A DNA stretch of 12,338 nt from Micrococcales bacterium (GTDB lineage: Bacteria; Actinomycetota; Actinomycetes; Actinomycetales; Dermatophilaceae). Positions within the stretch are counted from its first letter, which is position 1, and every line of letters starts with the position of its first letter. Location of the stretch: assembly GCA_003132125.1 (NCBI GenBank), contig PKWT01000067.1, positions 1-12,338 on the forward strand. Reading direction: 5' to 3'. Under the pieces are notes generated by a model. That model saw only the letters and a list, made by a program, of their open reading frames with translations. It made no database searches and had not been told where the DNA came from. A program made the translations under genes and the position numbers. This document shows positions 1 through 6,899 of this stretch, in pieces.

Positions 1-250
1 TCATCTCGCGCCCGTCCGGCATAGTGCCGGTGTCGATGCCAAGGGCGTAGCGCAGCTCGGTCTCTCGCTGCGCCATACCCTCTCGGACCGCCTCTGCCAT
101 CTCGCGCAGACCCTCACCAAGGTCGGACAGTCCGCCGGACAGACCCTCTGCCAAACCCGAGGGCGAGTATGCCTGAGCGGTCTTGGCGACCTTGCGGACG
201 ACGAGCACGCCGACGGTGGCGCCGAGGGCAACCCAGAACAGGCGACGCAT
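1..250 (-). CDS. DUF6167-like small membrane-anchored protein (3' end beyond window)
   Basis: An open frame starts at ATG 250-248 and is still open at the left edge, showing 83 codons. The protein begins MRRLFWVALGATVGVLVVRK, a short hydrophobic N-terminal helix of about residues 4-18 followed by basic residues. A helical, Glu/Arg-rich stretch (about residues 30-68) follows, with a GLAEGLSGGLSDLGEGLREM pattern. This resembles the DUF6167 family, which in many actinobacteria lies between a DUF948 gene and alaS. It starts only 3 bp after the DUF948 stop, and an AGGAGGG ribosome-binding site lies about 9 bases upstream, so the start is firm and the pair should be co-transcribed. A 125-codon frame over the same bases (1-378, shifted by one) has no family resemblance and was rejected. 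The function is unknown and no catalytic motif is visible. Confidence 0.8.
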   Translation of the reverse strand, partial: MRRLFWVALGATVGVLVVRKVAKTAQAYSPSGLAEGLSGGLSDLGEGLREMAEAVREGMAQRETELRYALGIDTGTMPDGREM

Positions 251-253
251 GCG

Positions 254-658
254 TCAGTCCCTCCTGCGTCGGCCGCGCCGCGTCTTGGGTTTGCCTTTGC
301 CAGCACCGTGTATCGCCGAACGCACGCCGTAGGTGAAGGCGGCCACCTTGACAACAGGAGAGCCCAACGTTGCCGCAAAAAGCGATGTGAGGGCGTTGAC
401 GTTCGTCGTCATCGACGAGACGTTGGCGGTGATGGTGTCCAGCCGCACGATCTGCTCATTGGTGGACGCCACGGTGTCGGTCACTTGCGAGAGCAGCGGG
501 ACGGTCTGCTCGGAAACACCGCGCACGCCGATCCGGGCCTCGTCCAGAACCTTGCCGGCTTTGCCGATGAGGCTGCCCAGACGCAGGACCAGGAAGGCGA
601 AGGACAGTGCTGCAACCACACCCGCCACGTCACCGATGGACACTGGTGCCACGCTCAT
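254..658 (-). CDS. DUF948 domain-containing membrane protein
   Basis: This 134-residue protein has one N-terminal membrane segment (about residues 9-30, VAGVVAALSFAFLVLRLGSL). A helical region rich in Thr, Ser and Val follows, typical of DUF948 proteins, which look like short methyl-accepting-type coiled coils without enzymatic residues. The C-terminus is a strongly basic tail (GKGKPKTRRGRRRRD). The start at ATG 658 is supported by a GAGGTGA ribosome-binding site about 9 bases upstream. It is followed after 3 bp by the DUF6167-like gene, and this two-gene unit commonly precedes alaS in actinobacteria. The biological role is unknown; a structural role at the membrane is only a guess. It lies 62 bp downstream of the transporter operon in the same orientation, so read-through is possible. 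Confidence 0.85.
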   Translation of the reverse strand: MSVAPVSIGDVAGVVAALSFAFLVLRLGSLIGKAGKVLDEARIGVRGVSEQTVPLLSQVTDTVASTNEQIVRLDTITANVSSMTTNVNALTSLFAATLGSPVVKVAAFTYGVRSAIHGAGKGKPKTRRGRRRRD

Positions 659-690
659 CCACTCTCACCTCACGACAGATGGGACTACGA

Positions 691-718
691 CAGATACCGA
701 TCACGACCGGAGTCAGAA
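691..718 (-). promoter_or_regulatory. Weak candidate promoter for the DUF948–DUF6167 unit
   Basis: In the 62-bp gap after oppF, the minus strand has TTCTGA (718-713), a 16-base spacer and TATCTG (696-691), about 35 bases before the DUF948 start. Each hexamer matches the housekeeping sigma consensus at only about half its positions, so this is tentative. The gap also holds two copies of ACGACAGAT (672-680 and 687-695, plus strand), 15 bp apart; the second overlaps the putative -10. No stem-loop with a T-run is present after oppF, so read-through from the transporter operon is an alternative source of transcription. Confidence 0.2.
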
Positions 719-720
719 CC

Positions 721-1827
721 CTATCGGGTGACGTCCTGGACGAGGACCTCAGCCACCAAGTCTGTCTTGACCTCCGGGAAGTGGCAGGCGATCGTGTGCG
801 CGTCCGCGAACGGGTCGCCGGTCACGTTCTTCAGCTCCAGGACCGGCTCCTGCGCGGCGCAGATGTCCTGAGCCTTCCAGCAGCGCGTCCGGAAACGGCA
901 ACCGCTCGGCGGGTTGATCGGGCTGGGCACGTCGCCGACCAGCCGGATGCGTTCCTTGGGCGGGACGCCACGGACCACGTTGATGTCGGGAGCGGCCGAG
1001 AGCAACGCCTGGGTGTAGGGGTGCTGCGGCGCGCCATAGATCTGCGCCTTGTTGCCCTGCTCGACGATCTTGCCCAGATACATCACCGCGACGTCGTCGC
1101 AGAAATGGCGAATGACGCCGAGGTCGTGAGCGATGAAGATGAACGAGAGGTCCAGCTCCTTGCGCAGCGTGGTCAGCAGGTTCATCACCTGCGCCTGGAT
1201 CGACACGTCAAGGGCGGAGACCGGCTCGTCGGCAATGATGAGCTTCGGCTCCACAGCGAGCGCCCGGGCGATCCCGATGCGCTGACGCTGCCCACCGGAG
1301 AACTCGGAGGGGTAGCGGTTGATGTGCTCCGGGTTGAGGCCGACGAGCTCGAGAAGCTCTTGGATACGGGCCTTCTCCCTGCCCTTCGCGAGGCCATGGA
1401 CCTTCAGTGGGGTGCGCAGGATGGCACCCACGGTCTGACGGGGGTTCAACGACGAGTAGGGGTCCTGGAAGATCATCTGGATCTCGCGACGCAGGGGCCG
1501 GAGGTCCTTCTCGCGCAGCGAGCTGATCTCCTGGCCCCGGAACAGGATCGATCCGGAGGTGGGCTTGTCCAGGCAGGTGATCAGCCGCGACGTCGTCGAC
1601 TTACCGCACCCGGACTCCCCCACCAGCCCGAGGGTGTCTCCCTCGCGCAGGATGAAAGAGATGTCATCCACGGCCTTCACGGTGCCGTGGGTCATCCTCA
1701 GTCCCTGGACCTCCTTGACCGCGAAGTACTTGACCAGGTTGCGCACCTCGAGCAGCGGGGCACGGGACGAGTCAGACTCGGTCGCCGTCGCAGGGGCGGA
1801 GACGGTGTCCTGGGGCACGATGCTCAT
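721..1827 (-). CDS. Oligopeptide/dipeptide ABC transporter ATP-binding protein (OppF/DppF type)
   Basis: This 368-residue cytoplasmic ATPase energises solute import. All nucleotide-binding motifs are intact: Walker A GESGCGKS (70-77), Q-loop Gln121 in FQDPYSSLNP, signature FSGGQ (176-180), Walker B LIIADE (196-201) and switch His234. The C-terminal extension is that of the oligopeptide/dipeptide ATPase subfamily (HPYTQALLSAAP, then Cys310, Cys316, Cys323 and Cys348), a spacing associated with an iron-sulfur site in structurally studied Opp/Dpp ATPases. The start chosen is ATG 1827, which overlaps the oppD stop as ATGA and has AGGAGA about 9 bases upstream. An in-frame extension to 1899 lies inside oppD and was rejected. 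It is the last gene of the transporter operon. OppF rather than OppD identity rests on gene order and on the long segment between strand one and Walker A (KEVQGLRMTHGTVKAVDDIS). Confidence 0.93.
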   Translation of the reverse strand: MSIVPQDTVSAPATATESDSSRAPLLEVRNLVKYFAVKEVQGLRMTHGTVKAVDDISFILREGDTLGLVGESGCGKSTTSRLITCLDKPTSGSILFRGQEISSLREKDLRPLRREIQMIFQDPYSSLNPRQTVGAILRTPLKVHGLAKGREKARIQELLELVGLNPEHINRYPSEFSGGQRQRIGIARALAVEPKLIIADEPVSALDVSIQAQVMNLLTTLRKELDLSFIFIAHDLGVIRHFCDDVAVMYLGKIVEQGNKAQIYGAPQHPYTQALLSAAPDINVVRGVPPKERIRLVGDVPSPINPPSGCRFRTRCWKAQDICAAQEPVLELKNVTGDPFADAHTIACHFPEVKTDLVAEVLVQDVTR

Positions 1828-2930
1828 GACGAGATCTCCTGGTGGTCGATCAGCGCCGCTTCCGGGTTCAAGGTCGCATCCGGACTGGCGAGATGGCACC
1901 GGGTCAGGCGCCCTGGACCCACGGAACGTAGCTCCGGCAGCTGGGATATGCAGGCGTCACCGACAAGGTCCTGGAAGTCGCACCTGGGGTGGAACGAGCA
2001 CCCCGGCGGTAGATGGACAAGGCTGGGAGGTGCGCCCTTGATTGCCCGAAGGGAGTCGGCGTCCTCAGACGCGGACGGCAGGCTCTGCAGAAGTCCCCAT
2101 GTGTAGGGGTGGTTGGGTCGCGAGAGCACGTCCCTGGTCAGCCCACGCTCAACCGCACGCCCCGCATACATGACCAGGATGTCATCGGAGACCTCTGCAA
2201 CCACGGCCAGGTCATGGGTGATGAGGATGACGGCGGAGCCGAACTCCTTCTGAAGGTCCCCGATGAGGTCCAGGATCTGCGCCTGAACGGTGACATCGAG
2301 CGCCGTGGTCGGCTCGTCGGCAATGAGCAGCAGGGGGTCGTTGACCAGGCCGAGCGCGATCATCGCCCGCTGTCGCATGCCGCCGGAGAACTCGTGGGGG
2401 TACTGCTTGGCCCGGCGGTCGGGGTTGGGGATGCCGACCAGGTCCAGCATCTCGACCGCGCGCTTGCGCGCGACCGCCTTCGACACGCGGTGATGGGCCA
2501 GATACGCCTCGGCGATCTGGCTACCGACCTTGTAGAAAGGGTGCAGCGAGGACTGCGGGTCCTGAAAGACCATCGCGACCTTGGCGCTGCGCAACCGGCG
2601 CAACGTGGCTTCACTCGCCCCGACGATCTCCTCACCGTCGAGCATCACGCTCCCGCTGATGAAGGTGCGCGCGGGATTGTGAAGGCCCAGGACGGTCATG
2701 GACGAGACGGACTTCCCGGAGCCTGACTCCCCGACGATGGCCAGCGTGCGGCCCAGTCGGGCCTCGTAGCTGAGGTTCTGCACGGCCTTGACCGGACCCT
2801 CGTCACTGGGGAACCTCACCGTCAGATCCTCAACCTTGAGGACGACGTCGCCAGTAGGGGCCTCGATGACCTCAACCGGACGTGGAGCAGCCGCCGCGAC
2901 AGGTACCACTTCACCGAAGTTCATGCTCAT
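1824..2930 (-). CDS. Oligopeptide/dipeptide ABC transporter ATP-binding protein (OppD/DppD type)
   Basis: This 368-residue ATPase is the probable partner of the downstream OppF-type subunit in a heterodimeric motor. Intact motifs are Walker A GESGSGKS (67-74), Q-loop Gln123 in FQDPQSSLHP, signature FSGGM followed by RQR (181-188), Walker B LLIADE (201-206) and switch His239. The C-terminal oligopeptide-ATPase domain carries Cys311, Cys317, Cys327 and Cys345. The first 30 residues are an Ala/Pro/Val-rich extension before the fold begins. The start is ATG 2930, which overlaps the oppB stop as ATGA. A second in-frame ATG at 2924 is possible; GAGG lies about 7 bases before 2930. The frame stays open upstream to 3641, but that stretch is antiparallel junk within oppB and was left out. 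Coupled translation of B, D and F would keep these subunits in step. Confidence 0.93.
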   Translation of the reverse strand: MSMNFGEVVPVAAAAPRPVEVIEAPTGDVVLKVEDLTVRFPSDEGPVKAVQNLSYEARLGRTLAIVGESGSGKSVSSMTVLGLHNPARTFISGSVMLDGEEIVGASEATLRRLRSAKVAMVFQDPQSSLHPFYKVGSQIAEAYLAHHRVSKAVARKRAVEMLDLVGIPNPDRRAKQYPHEFSGGMRQRAMIALGLVNDPLLLIADEPTTALDVTVQAQILDLIGDLQKEFGSAVILITHDLAVVAEVSDDILVMYAGRAVERGLTRDVLSRPNHPYTWGLLQSLPSASEDADSLRAIKGAPPSLVHLPPGCSFHPRCDFQDLVGDACISQLPELRSVGPGRLTRCHLASPDATLNPEAALIDHQEISS

Positions 2931-3913
2931 GTCAGCCTCACCCGGGGGTCGACGAACGAGTACGCGATATCGACCACAAGGTTCATCGTGACAACGAGGA
3001 AGGCGCTCATAAGGACCGCTCCCATGATGACCGGTAGGTCGTCCTGGAACAGGGACTGGATCGTCAGCCGGCCCACCCCGTCGACCCCAAAGATCTGCTC
3101 GGTGATCAGCGTGCCCGACAGAAGGGCCGCCATGTCGAGCCCCAGGATCGTGACGACGGGGCTGATGGCAGCTCGCAGAGCATGCTTGTACACCGCCCTG
3201 TTCTCCGAGATCCCCTTGGACCGGGCGGTGCGAACGTAGTCCTGGGCCAGGGTGTCGACCATGGCTGACCGCGTGTAGCGGACGTACCCGGTCGAGGTGT
3301 AGAGGCCCAGGACGATGGCCGGCGCGATCAGCCCCACGAGCCAGGGGCCAACACCTGCGGAGATGTTGGCGGAGCGCGGAAAGACCGGGTTCAGCACGGT
3401 CAGGTACAGAGCAAACAGCAGCGCGAGGATGTAGTAGGGAATGGCGCCGAAGACCTGGCTGAACCCGACGACGAACCTGTCCAGCTTGGTGCCTCGCCGC
3501 CGTGCGGCCAGCACGCCGGTGCTGACCCCGACCGTGAGGAAGACCGACATCGCCATCAGGGCCAGCGTCGCGGTGGTCGGGAAGCGCTCCAGGATCGCCC
3601 CTTTGACCTCGCGTTGGCTGCGGAACGAGTACCCGAGACACGGTGCGCTGCAGTCCTTGATAGACCCGGACTGGATGATGTCCCTGCCGACAAAGAGCCC
3701 CTTGAAGTACTCAGCGAACTGCTCCTGCACCGGGCGGTCCAGTCTCATGCTGTGCCTGATGTCCTCAAGCTTCTGTTGGGAGCACCGAAGCTCGCCACAC
3801 ATCGACTGCGCAGGATCAGCGGGTCCGGCGAAGAAGAGAAGGAAGGTGGCCACGAGGGCCACAAGCAGAACGCTGATCGCCATAGCGATCCGGCGAGCGA
3901 TGTAGATGAGCAC
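2927..3913 (-). CDS. Oligopeptide/dipeptide ABC transporter permease (OppB/DppB type)
   Basis: This 328-residue inner-membrane permease has an N-terminal YIARRIAMAISV, a first membrane helix (about 9-29), a large extracytoplasmic segment (about 30-112), and further helices near 115-137, 148-173, 190-208, 252-272 and 294-318. The ATPase-coupling EAA loop is visible around 225-250 (DYVRTARSKGISENRAVYKH), which places it in the binding-protein-dependent transport permease family. The extracytoplasmic segment has four cysteines (39, 44, 88, 92), the last two in CSAPCLGYSF. I chose GTG 3913 because the family normally starts just before YIxRR; TTG 3925 adds four residues. Neither start has a good ribosome-binding site, in contrast to the strong site of the binding-protein gene upstream. 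A perfect hairpin separates the two genes. The stop overlaps the oppD start. Confidence 0.92.
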   Translation of the reverse strand: MLIYIARRIAMAISVLLVALVATFLLFFAGPADPAQSMCGELRCSQQKLEDIRHSMRLDRPVQEQFAEYFKGLFVGRDIIQSGSIKDCSAPCLGYSFRSQREVKGAILERFPTTATLALMAMSVFLTVGVSTGVLAARRRGTKLDRFVVGFSQVFGAIPYYILALLFALYLTVLNPVFPRSANISAGVGPWLVGLIAPAIVLGLYTSTGYVRYTRSAMVDTLAQDYVRTARSKGISENRAVYKHALRAAISPVVTILGLDMAALLSGTLITEQIFGVDGVGRLTIQSLFQDDLPVIMGAVLMSAFLVVTMNLVVDIAYSFVDPRVRLT

Positions 3914-3946
3914 TTCGCAGTCCAAACTGGGTATGTCGGGGGCTGA

Positions 3947-3983
3947 GCTGTGGGGCGCAGGCGGGTGGCCTGCGCCCCACAGC
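3947..3983 (-). terminator. Perfect 16-bp inverted repeat between binding-protein and oppB genes (attenuator or 3'-end stabiliser)
   Basis: GCTGTGGGGCGCAGGC and its exact reverse complement are separated by a 5-base loop. Thirteen of the 16 pairs are G:C. The hairpin begins 37 bases after the binding-protein stop and ends 33 bases before the oppB start. No T-run follows on either strand, so it is not a classical intrinsic terminator. The likely role is partial termination or protection of the upstream message, giving more binding protein than permease, as known for stem-loops between binding-protein and permease genes in other ABC operons. The structure is seen directly; the role is inferred. 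Confidence 0.75.
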
Positions 3984-4020
3984 GTTGACTCGCCGTGAGC
4001 TAACTAACCGACGAACCGAT

Positions 4021-5802
4021 CTACTGGTCGACCCAGATCGCGTCCAGGACCGGCATACCGTGGTTCGCGTCATTGATGACGTTGTGAACCTTGGTGCCGA
4101 ACAGGAAGTTCGACTTGTCGTTGTACCACGGGAGAACCGGGACGTAGGTCTCCAGGAGCCACTTGTCGAACTTGCCCCATTCGGGGCCCTGCTCGGCGAT
4201 CGGGAGCGCCTGGATGCGTGCCATCTCGGAGTCGACCTTCGGGTCGGCAAGGTCGCCCCAGTTGCTGCCACCGGCCTTGATCTGCGTCGACGAGACCGTC
4301 GGCGGGAAGATCGAGTCGGCTGACGGCCAGTCGAAGCACCAGCCGGCAGGCGACTGGAGCATGTTGTGCGGGCCGTCGATCTTGGCGATCAGGGTGCGGC
4401 GGTCCTTGCCCGCCACGCCGATGTCCTTCACCTTGAAGCCAGCTGCCATGAGCTTGGTCTTGCGCACCTGGTTGACCTGCTGAGCGACGTTGCTCGGGTC
4501 ATCGTCCGTGTAGTACCAGACGAGCTGGAACTCCTTGCCGGGGCCGTAACCTGCCGCCGCCAGCATTGCCTTGGCCTTCACCGGGTCGCCGTTGCCGGTG
4601 CCGGTCATGCCCTCGATCTTGAAGTCGAGATGGCCCGGGATCTGCGGCGGCACCAGGGTGCTGGCTGGCGTCTGCGACAGCGGGGTGGCGCCGGCCGCCT
4701 TGTTGATGTCGTCGAACGGGAAGGCTATGGCGACCGCCTTGCGGACCGCGAGAGGGATCTTGCGGGTGTCCATGTTGACGGCGATCACACACGACGACGG
4801 GCCGGTGACGAACTGGCTCGCCTTCGCGCCGGTGACCTGGTCGATCAGCGAGGCGTCGACCGAGTCCCAGCTCAAGGTGGTGGCGTCAGGGCCGTTGCTG
4901 GCCAAGATGCCCTGCTGGACCTTGATCGAGTCCTGTCCGAACTTGAAGACGTAGCCGTCGAGGTACTGGTGACGCGACGGGTCGGTGGCCGGATCCCAGA
5001 ACGTGTTCTTCTCGAGCACGAGCTCAGAGCCCTGGGTGAAGGACTTGATCTTGTACGGGCCTGTGCCCACGGCATTGTTGCCGTAGTCACGGTTCTTGGT
5101 CTCCTTGGCCTTCGGGATAGGCGAGGTCTGGGAGAACGCGGCGAAGTACGGGAGGGTCTCCCAACGCTTCTCGAGGTGGAAGACCACGGTCTTGGCGTCT
5201 GGCGCGTCGACGCCGGCGAAGTTCTCGCCCGACTCCCACGGACCCTTGTAGACCTGGTCGCCCTTGGCGTCCTTGGCACCCTTGAGGAAGTCGACCTGGT
5301 AGGTAGGGCCGGTGTCCGTGAAGGCGAACGAACGCTTGACGGCGTAGGCGATGTCACCGGCTGTGACCGGCGAACCGTCGCTGTACTTGATGCCGTCCTT
5401 GAGGGTGAATGTCCAGGTCAGGCCGTCACCGGACACCCTGCCCAGGTCGGTGGCCAGGTCGGGCACGAGTACTTGATTGCCGTCTCGCGTGACGAATGAC
5501 GTGAGCGACCGCTGGGTCAGCCGCGTCATGATGATGCCGGAGTCCTGGTAGAACTGGGCGCTGGGGTCCATGTCGGACGGTGCCGTGGCGTAGGAAACCG
5601 TCAGGATGCCGCCCTTCTTGGCGCCGGCAACCTCGGGCGCCGGGCCCTTGGCGGTCGGATCCAGCGGAGCAGCGATCGTGCCGCCGCTACCCGTGGTCTT
5701 TGTATTGCCGCTCGTCCCCGCGTTGTTGGACGGTGCAGCACACGCTGCGATCAGCCCAATTGACGCGGCAACACCAACGGCGCGGACTATGGTCGCGCGC
5801 AT
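4021..5802 (-). CDS. ABC transporter substrate-binding lipoprotein, family 5 (peptide-type)
   Basis: This 593-residue extracytoplasmic receptor delivers solute to the OppBC-type channel. The signal peptide has basic residues, a hydrophobic core and the lipobox LIAAC with lipidated Cys21, so it should be exported and anchored to the outer face of the membrane. A Ser/Thr/Gly/Pro-rich linker of about 40 residues follows. The SBP_bac_5 fold starts at GGILTVSYAT (64-73) and shows the family stretch WTFTLKDGIKYSDGSPVTAGD (about 130-150) and NAVGTGPYKI further on. Length and folding are typical of peptide/nickel-type receptors, but the ligand cannot be read from sequence. The start at ATG 5802 has a strong ribosome-binding site (AAGGAG, 6 bases upstream). 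It is the second gene of the operon, 68 bp after oppC, and is followed by a strong hairpin, both consistent with high expression relative to the permeases. Confidence 0.93.
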   Translation of the reverse strand: MRATIVRAVGVAASIGLIAACAAPSNNAGTSGNTKTTGSGGTIAAPLDPTAKGPAPEVAGAKKGGILTVSYATAPSDMDPSAQFYQDSGIIMTRLTQRSLTSFVTRDGNQVLVPDLATDLGRVSGDGLTWTFTLKDGIKYSDGSPVTAGDIAYAVKRSFAFTDTGPTYQVDFLKGAKDAKGDQVYKGPWESGENFAGVDAPDAKTVVFHLEKRWETLPYFAAFSQTSPIPKAKETKNRDYGNNAVGTGPYKIKSFTQGSELVLEKNTFWDPATDPSRHQYLDGYVFKFGQDSIKVQQGILASNGPDATTLSWDSVDASLIDQVTGAKASQFVTGPSSCVIAVNMDTRKIPLAVRKAVAIAFPFDDINKAAGATPLSQTPASTLVPPQIPGHLDFKIEGMTGTGNGDPVKAKAMLAAAGYGPGKEFQLVWYYTDDDPSNVAQQVNQVRKTKLMAAGFKVKDIGVAGKDRRTLIAKIDGPHNMLQSPAGWCFDWPSADSIFPPTVSSTQIKAGGSNWGDLADPKVDSEMARIQALPIAEQGPEWGKFDKWLLETYVPVLPWYNDKSNFLFGTKVHNVINDANHGMPVLDAIWVDQ

Positions 5803-5821
5803 ATTTGCTCCTTCTCATCTA

Positions 5822-5866
5822 CAGTCCCCGCGACTGGTGGCCGGGAACTTCCTGACAGCAGCGGGG
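5822..5866 (-). other. Alternative small stem-loops in the oppC–binding-protein gap
   Basis: The 68-bp gap contains CAGTC/GACTG (5822-5826 with 5832-5836), a 5-bp stem just upstream of the ribosome-binding site. It also contains CCCCGC/GCGGGG (5826-5831 with 5861-5866), a 6-bp stem that shares bases with the first, so the two cannot form together. This could affect initiation of the binding protein, but the stems are short and chance is a real explanation. Confidence 0.25.
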
Positions 5867-5870
5867 TTCG

Positions 5871-6899
5871 CTACCGACGTGTGTTGGGGTCGAAGGCATC
5901 GCGGATCGCTTCGCCGAGCAGGGTCAGCGCGAGGACGAGCGAGGCGATGGAGAGGACCGGGGGCCAGAGGAAGAGCGGGTACCTGGCGTAGGCGTTCTGC
6001 GCGTTCGACACGGTCCGCCCCCAGGACGGAGTTGGCTCGACGAGTCCCGCGCCCAGGTAGGACAACGTCGCCTCATAGGTGATGTAGGCAGGGACTGCGA
6101 TCGACGCCGACACGATGATCGGCCCGACAAGGTTGGGCAGGATCTCCTTGAACAGAATGTGCCGGGTCTTGACACCGATGACCTTCGCGGCCTGGACGAA
6201 CTCACGCTCCCGCAGCGAGAACACCTCGCCGCGGATCAGCCGCGCCAGGCCGATCCATCCGAAGAAGACCAGGATGGCGATGAGCACATAGAAGCGAATG
6301 CCCGACTTCTGCTCTGCGGTCAGGGTCTCGCCCGCCGGCGTGAACCGCTGCTGAATCACGGGCACCACGGCCAGGACCACAACAAGCAACGGCAGGCTGA
6401 GGAGCAGGTCGATGGTCCACCCGATGACCTTGTCGACCTTGCCACCGAGGTATCCGGCGAGCAGGCCCAGCGTGATCCCGACGATCGTCGACAGGGTCGC
6501 GGCGGCGAACCCGATGATCAGCGACGGACGTGCGCCATAGGCCCAGACGGCAAAGAGGTCACGTCCGGTACGGGGCTCCACCCCGAACCAGTGAGCGGTG
6601 TTGGCCCCGATAATCGGGTAGGTGTCCATCGCCGAGATCAGATCAGAGTGGTAGACGTTGAGCTTCTCCCCCTCGAGCTTGACCAGAAGCGGGGCGAAGA
6701 CGGCGACCAGGACGAAGAAGACAACAATCCCAAGGGAAGTGATCGCGATCTTGTCGCCCTTGAGCCGGTCCCAGGCGATCTGCGAGGGAGATCGACCATG
6801 TTGACGGTCGGAGTCCTTTGCCGGGGCCGTGGGTTCGGTGGGGTCAGCGTCAACCGTCAGGCTCGCAAGATCCGCCGACATTCCTGGCCCCAACGACAT
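5871..6899 (-). CDS. Oligopeptide/dipeptide ABC transporter permease (OppC/DppC type)
   Basis: This 342-residue inner-membrane permease is the partner of the OppB-type protein. It has a long hydrophilic N-terminus (about 1-48), a first membrane helix (about 52-72), an extracytoplasmic stretch containing FGVEPRTGRDLFAVWAYGAR (105-124) as is usual in OppC, then several helices. The EAA loop lies near 231-255 (EREFVQAAKVIGVKTRHIL). The C-terminal LSYLGAGLVEPTPSWG is also characteristic of this subfamily. I chose ATG 6899 because GGGAGG lies 4 bases upstream; the alternative TTG at 6911 falls on that site itself. It is the first gene of the operon, unusual because the C permease normally follows the B permease. 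An extracytoplasmic loop near 185-200 (TPAGETLTAEQKSG) is also visible. Downstream is the binding-protein gene. Confidence 0.92.
   Translation of the reverse strand: MSLGPGMSADLASLTVDADPTEPTAPAKDSDRQHGRSPSQIAWDRLKGDKIAITSLGIVVFFVLVAVFAPLLVKLEGEKLNVYHSDLISAMDTYPIIGANTAHWFGVEPRTGRDLFAVWAYGARPSLIIGFAAATLSTIVGITLGLLAGYLGGKVDKVIGWTIDLLLSLPLLVVVLAVVPVIQQRFTPAGETLTAEQKSGIRFYVLIAILVFFGWIGLARLIRGEVFSLREREFVQAAKVIGVKTRHILFKEILPNLVGPIIVSASIAVPAYITYEATLSYLGAGLVEPTPSWGRTVSNAQNAYARYPLFLWPPVLSIASLVLALTLLGEAIRDAFDPNTRR

Noticed and set aside
1..378. A 125-codon minus-strand frame ending exactly at the left edge
   Set aside because: It overlaps the DUF948 and DUF6167-like genes in another frame. Those have good ribosome-binding sites and family resemblance.
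607..2106. A 499-codon open frame on the plus strand, opposite oppF and oppD
   Set aside because: It is antisense to two intact ATPase genes, its protein has no recognisable motif and is Arg/Asp/Leu/Val-rich, as expected for reverse frames of high-GC genes.
1824..2930. OppD and OppF having identical length (368 residues)
   Set aside because: Sequences differ throughout and the ends are set independently by ATGA overlaps. I treat the equal length as coincidence, not recent duplication.
1824..3641. Reading the OppD frame from 3641 as a 605-residue fusion protein
   Set aside because: The extra 237 residues lie in the wrong frame of oppB and are Arg/Gly/Pro/His-rich. The fold begins after ATG 2930, which overlaps the oppB stop.
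4366..5499. A 377-codon open frame on the plus strand, opposite the binding-protein gene
   Set aside because: It overlaps a clear lipoprotein gene end to end and has low-complexity Val/Leu/Arg/Asp composition with no domain.
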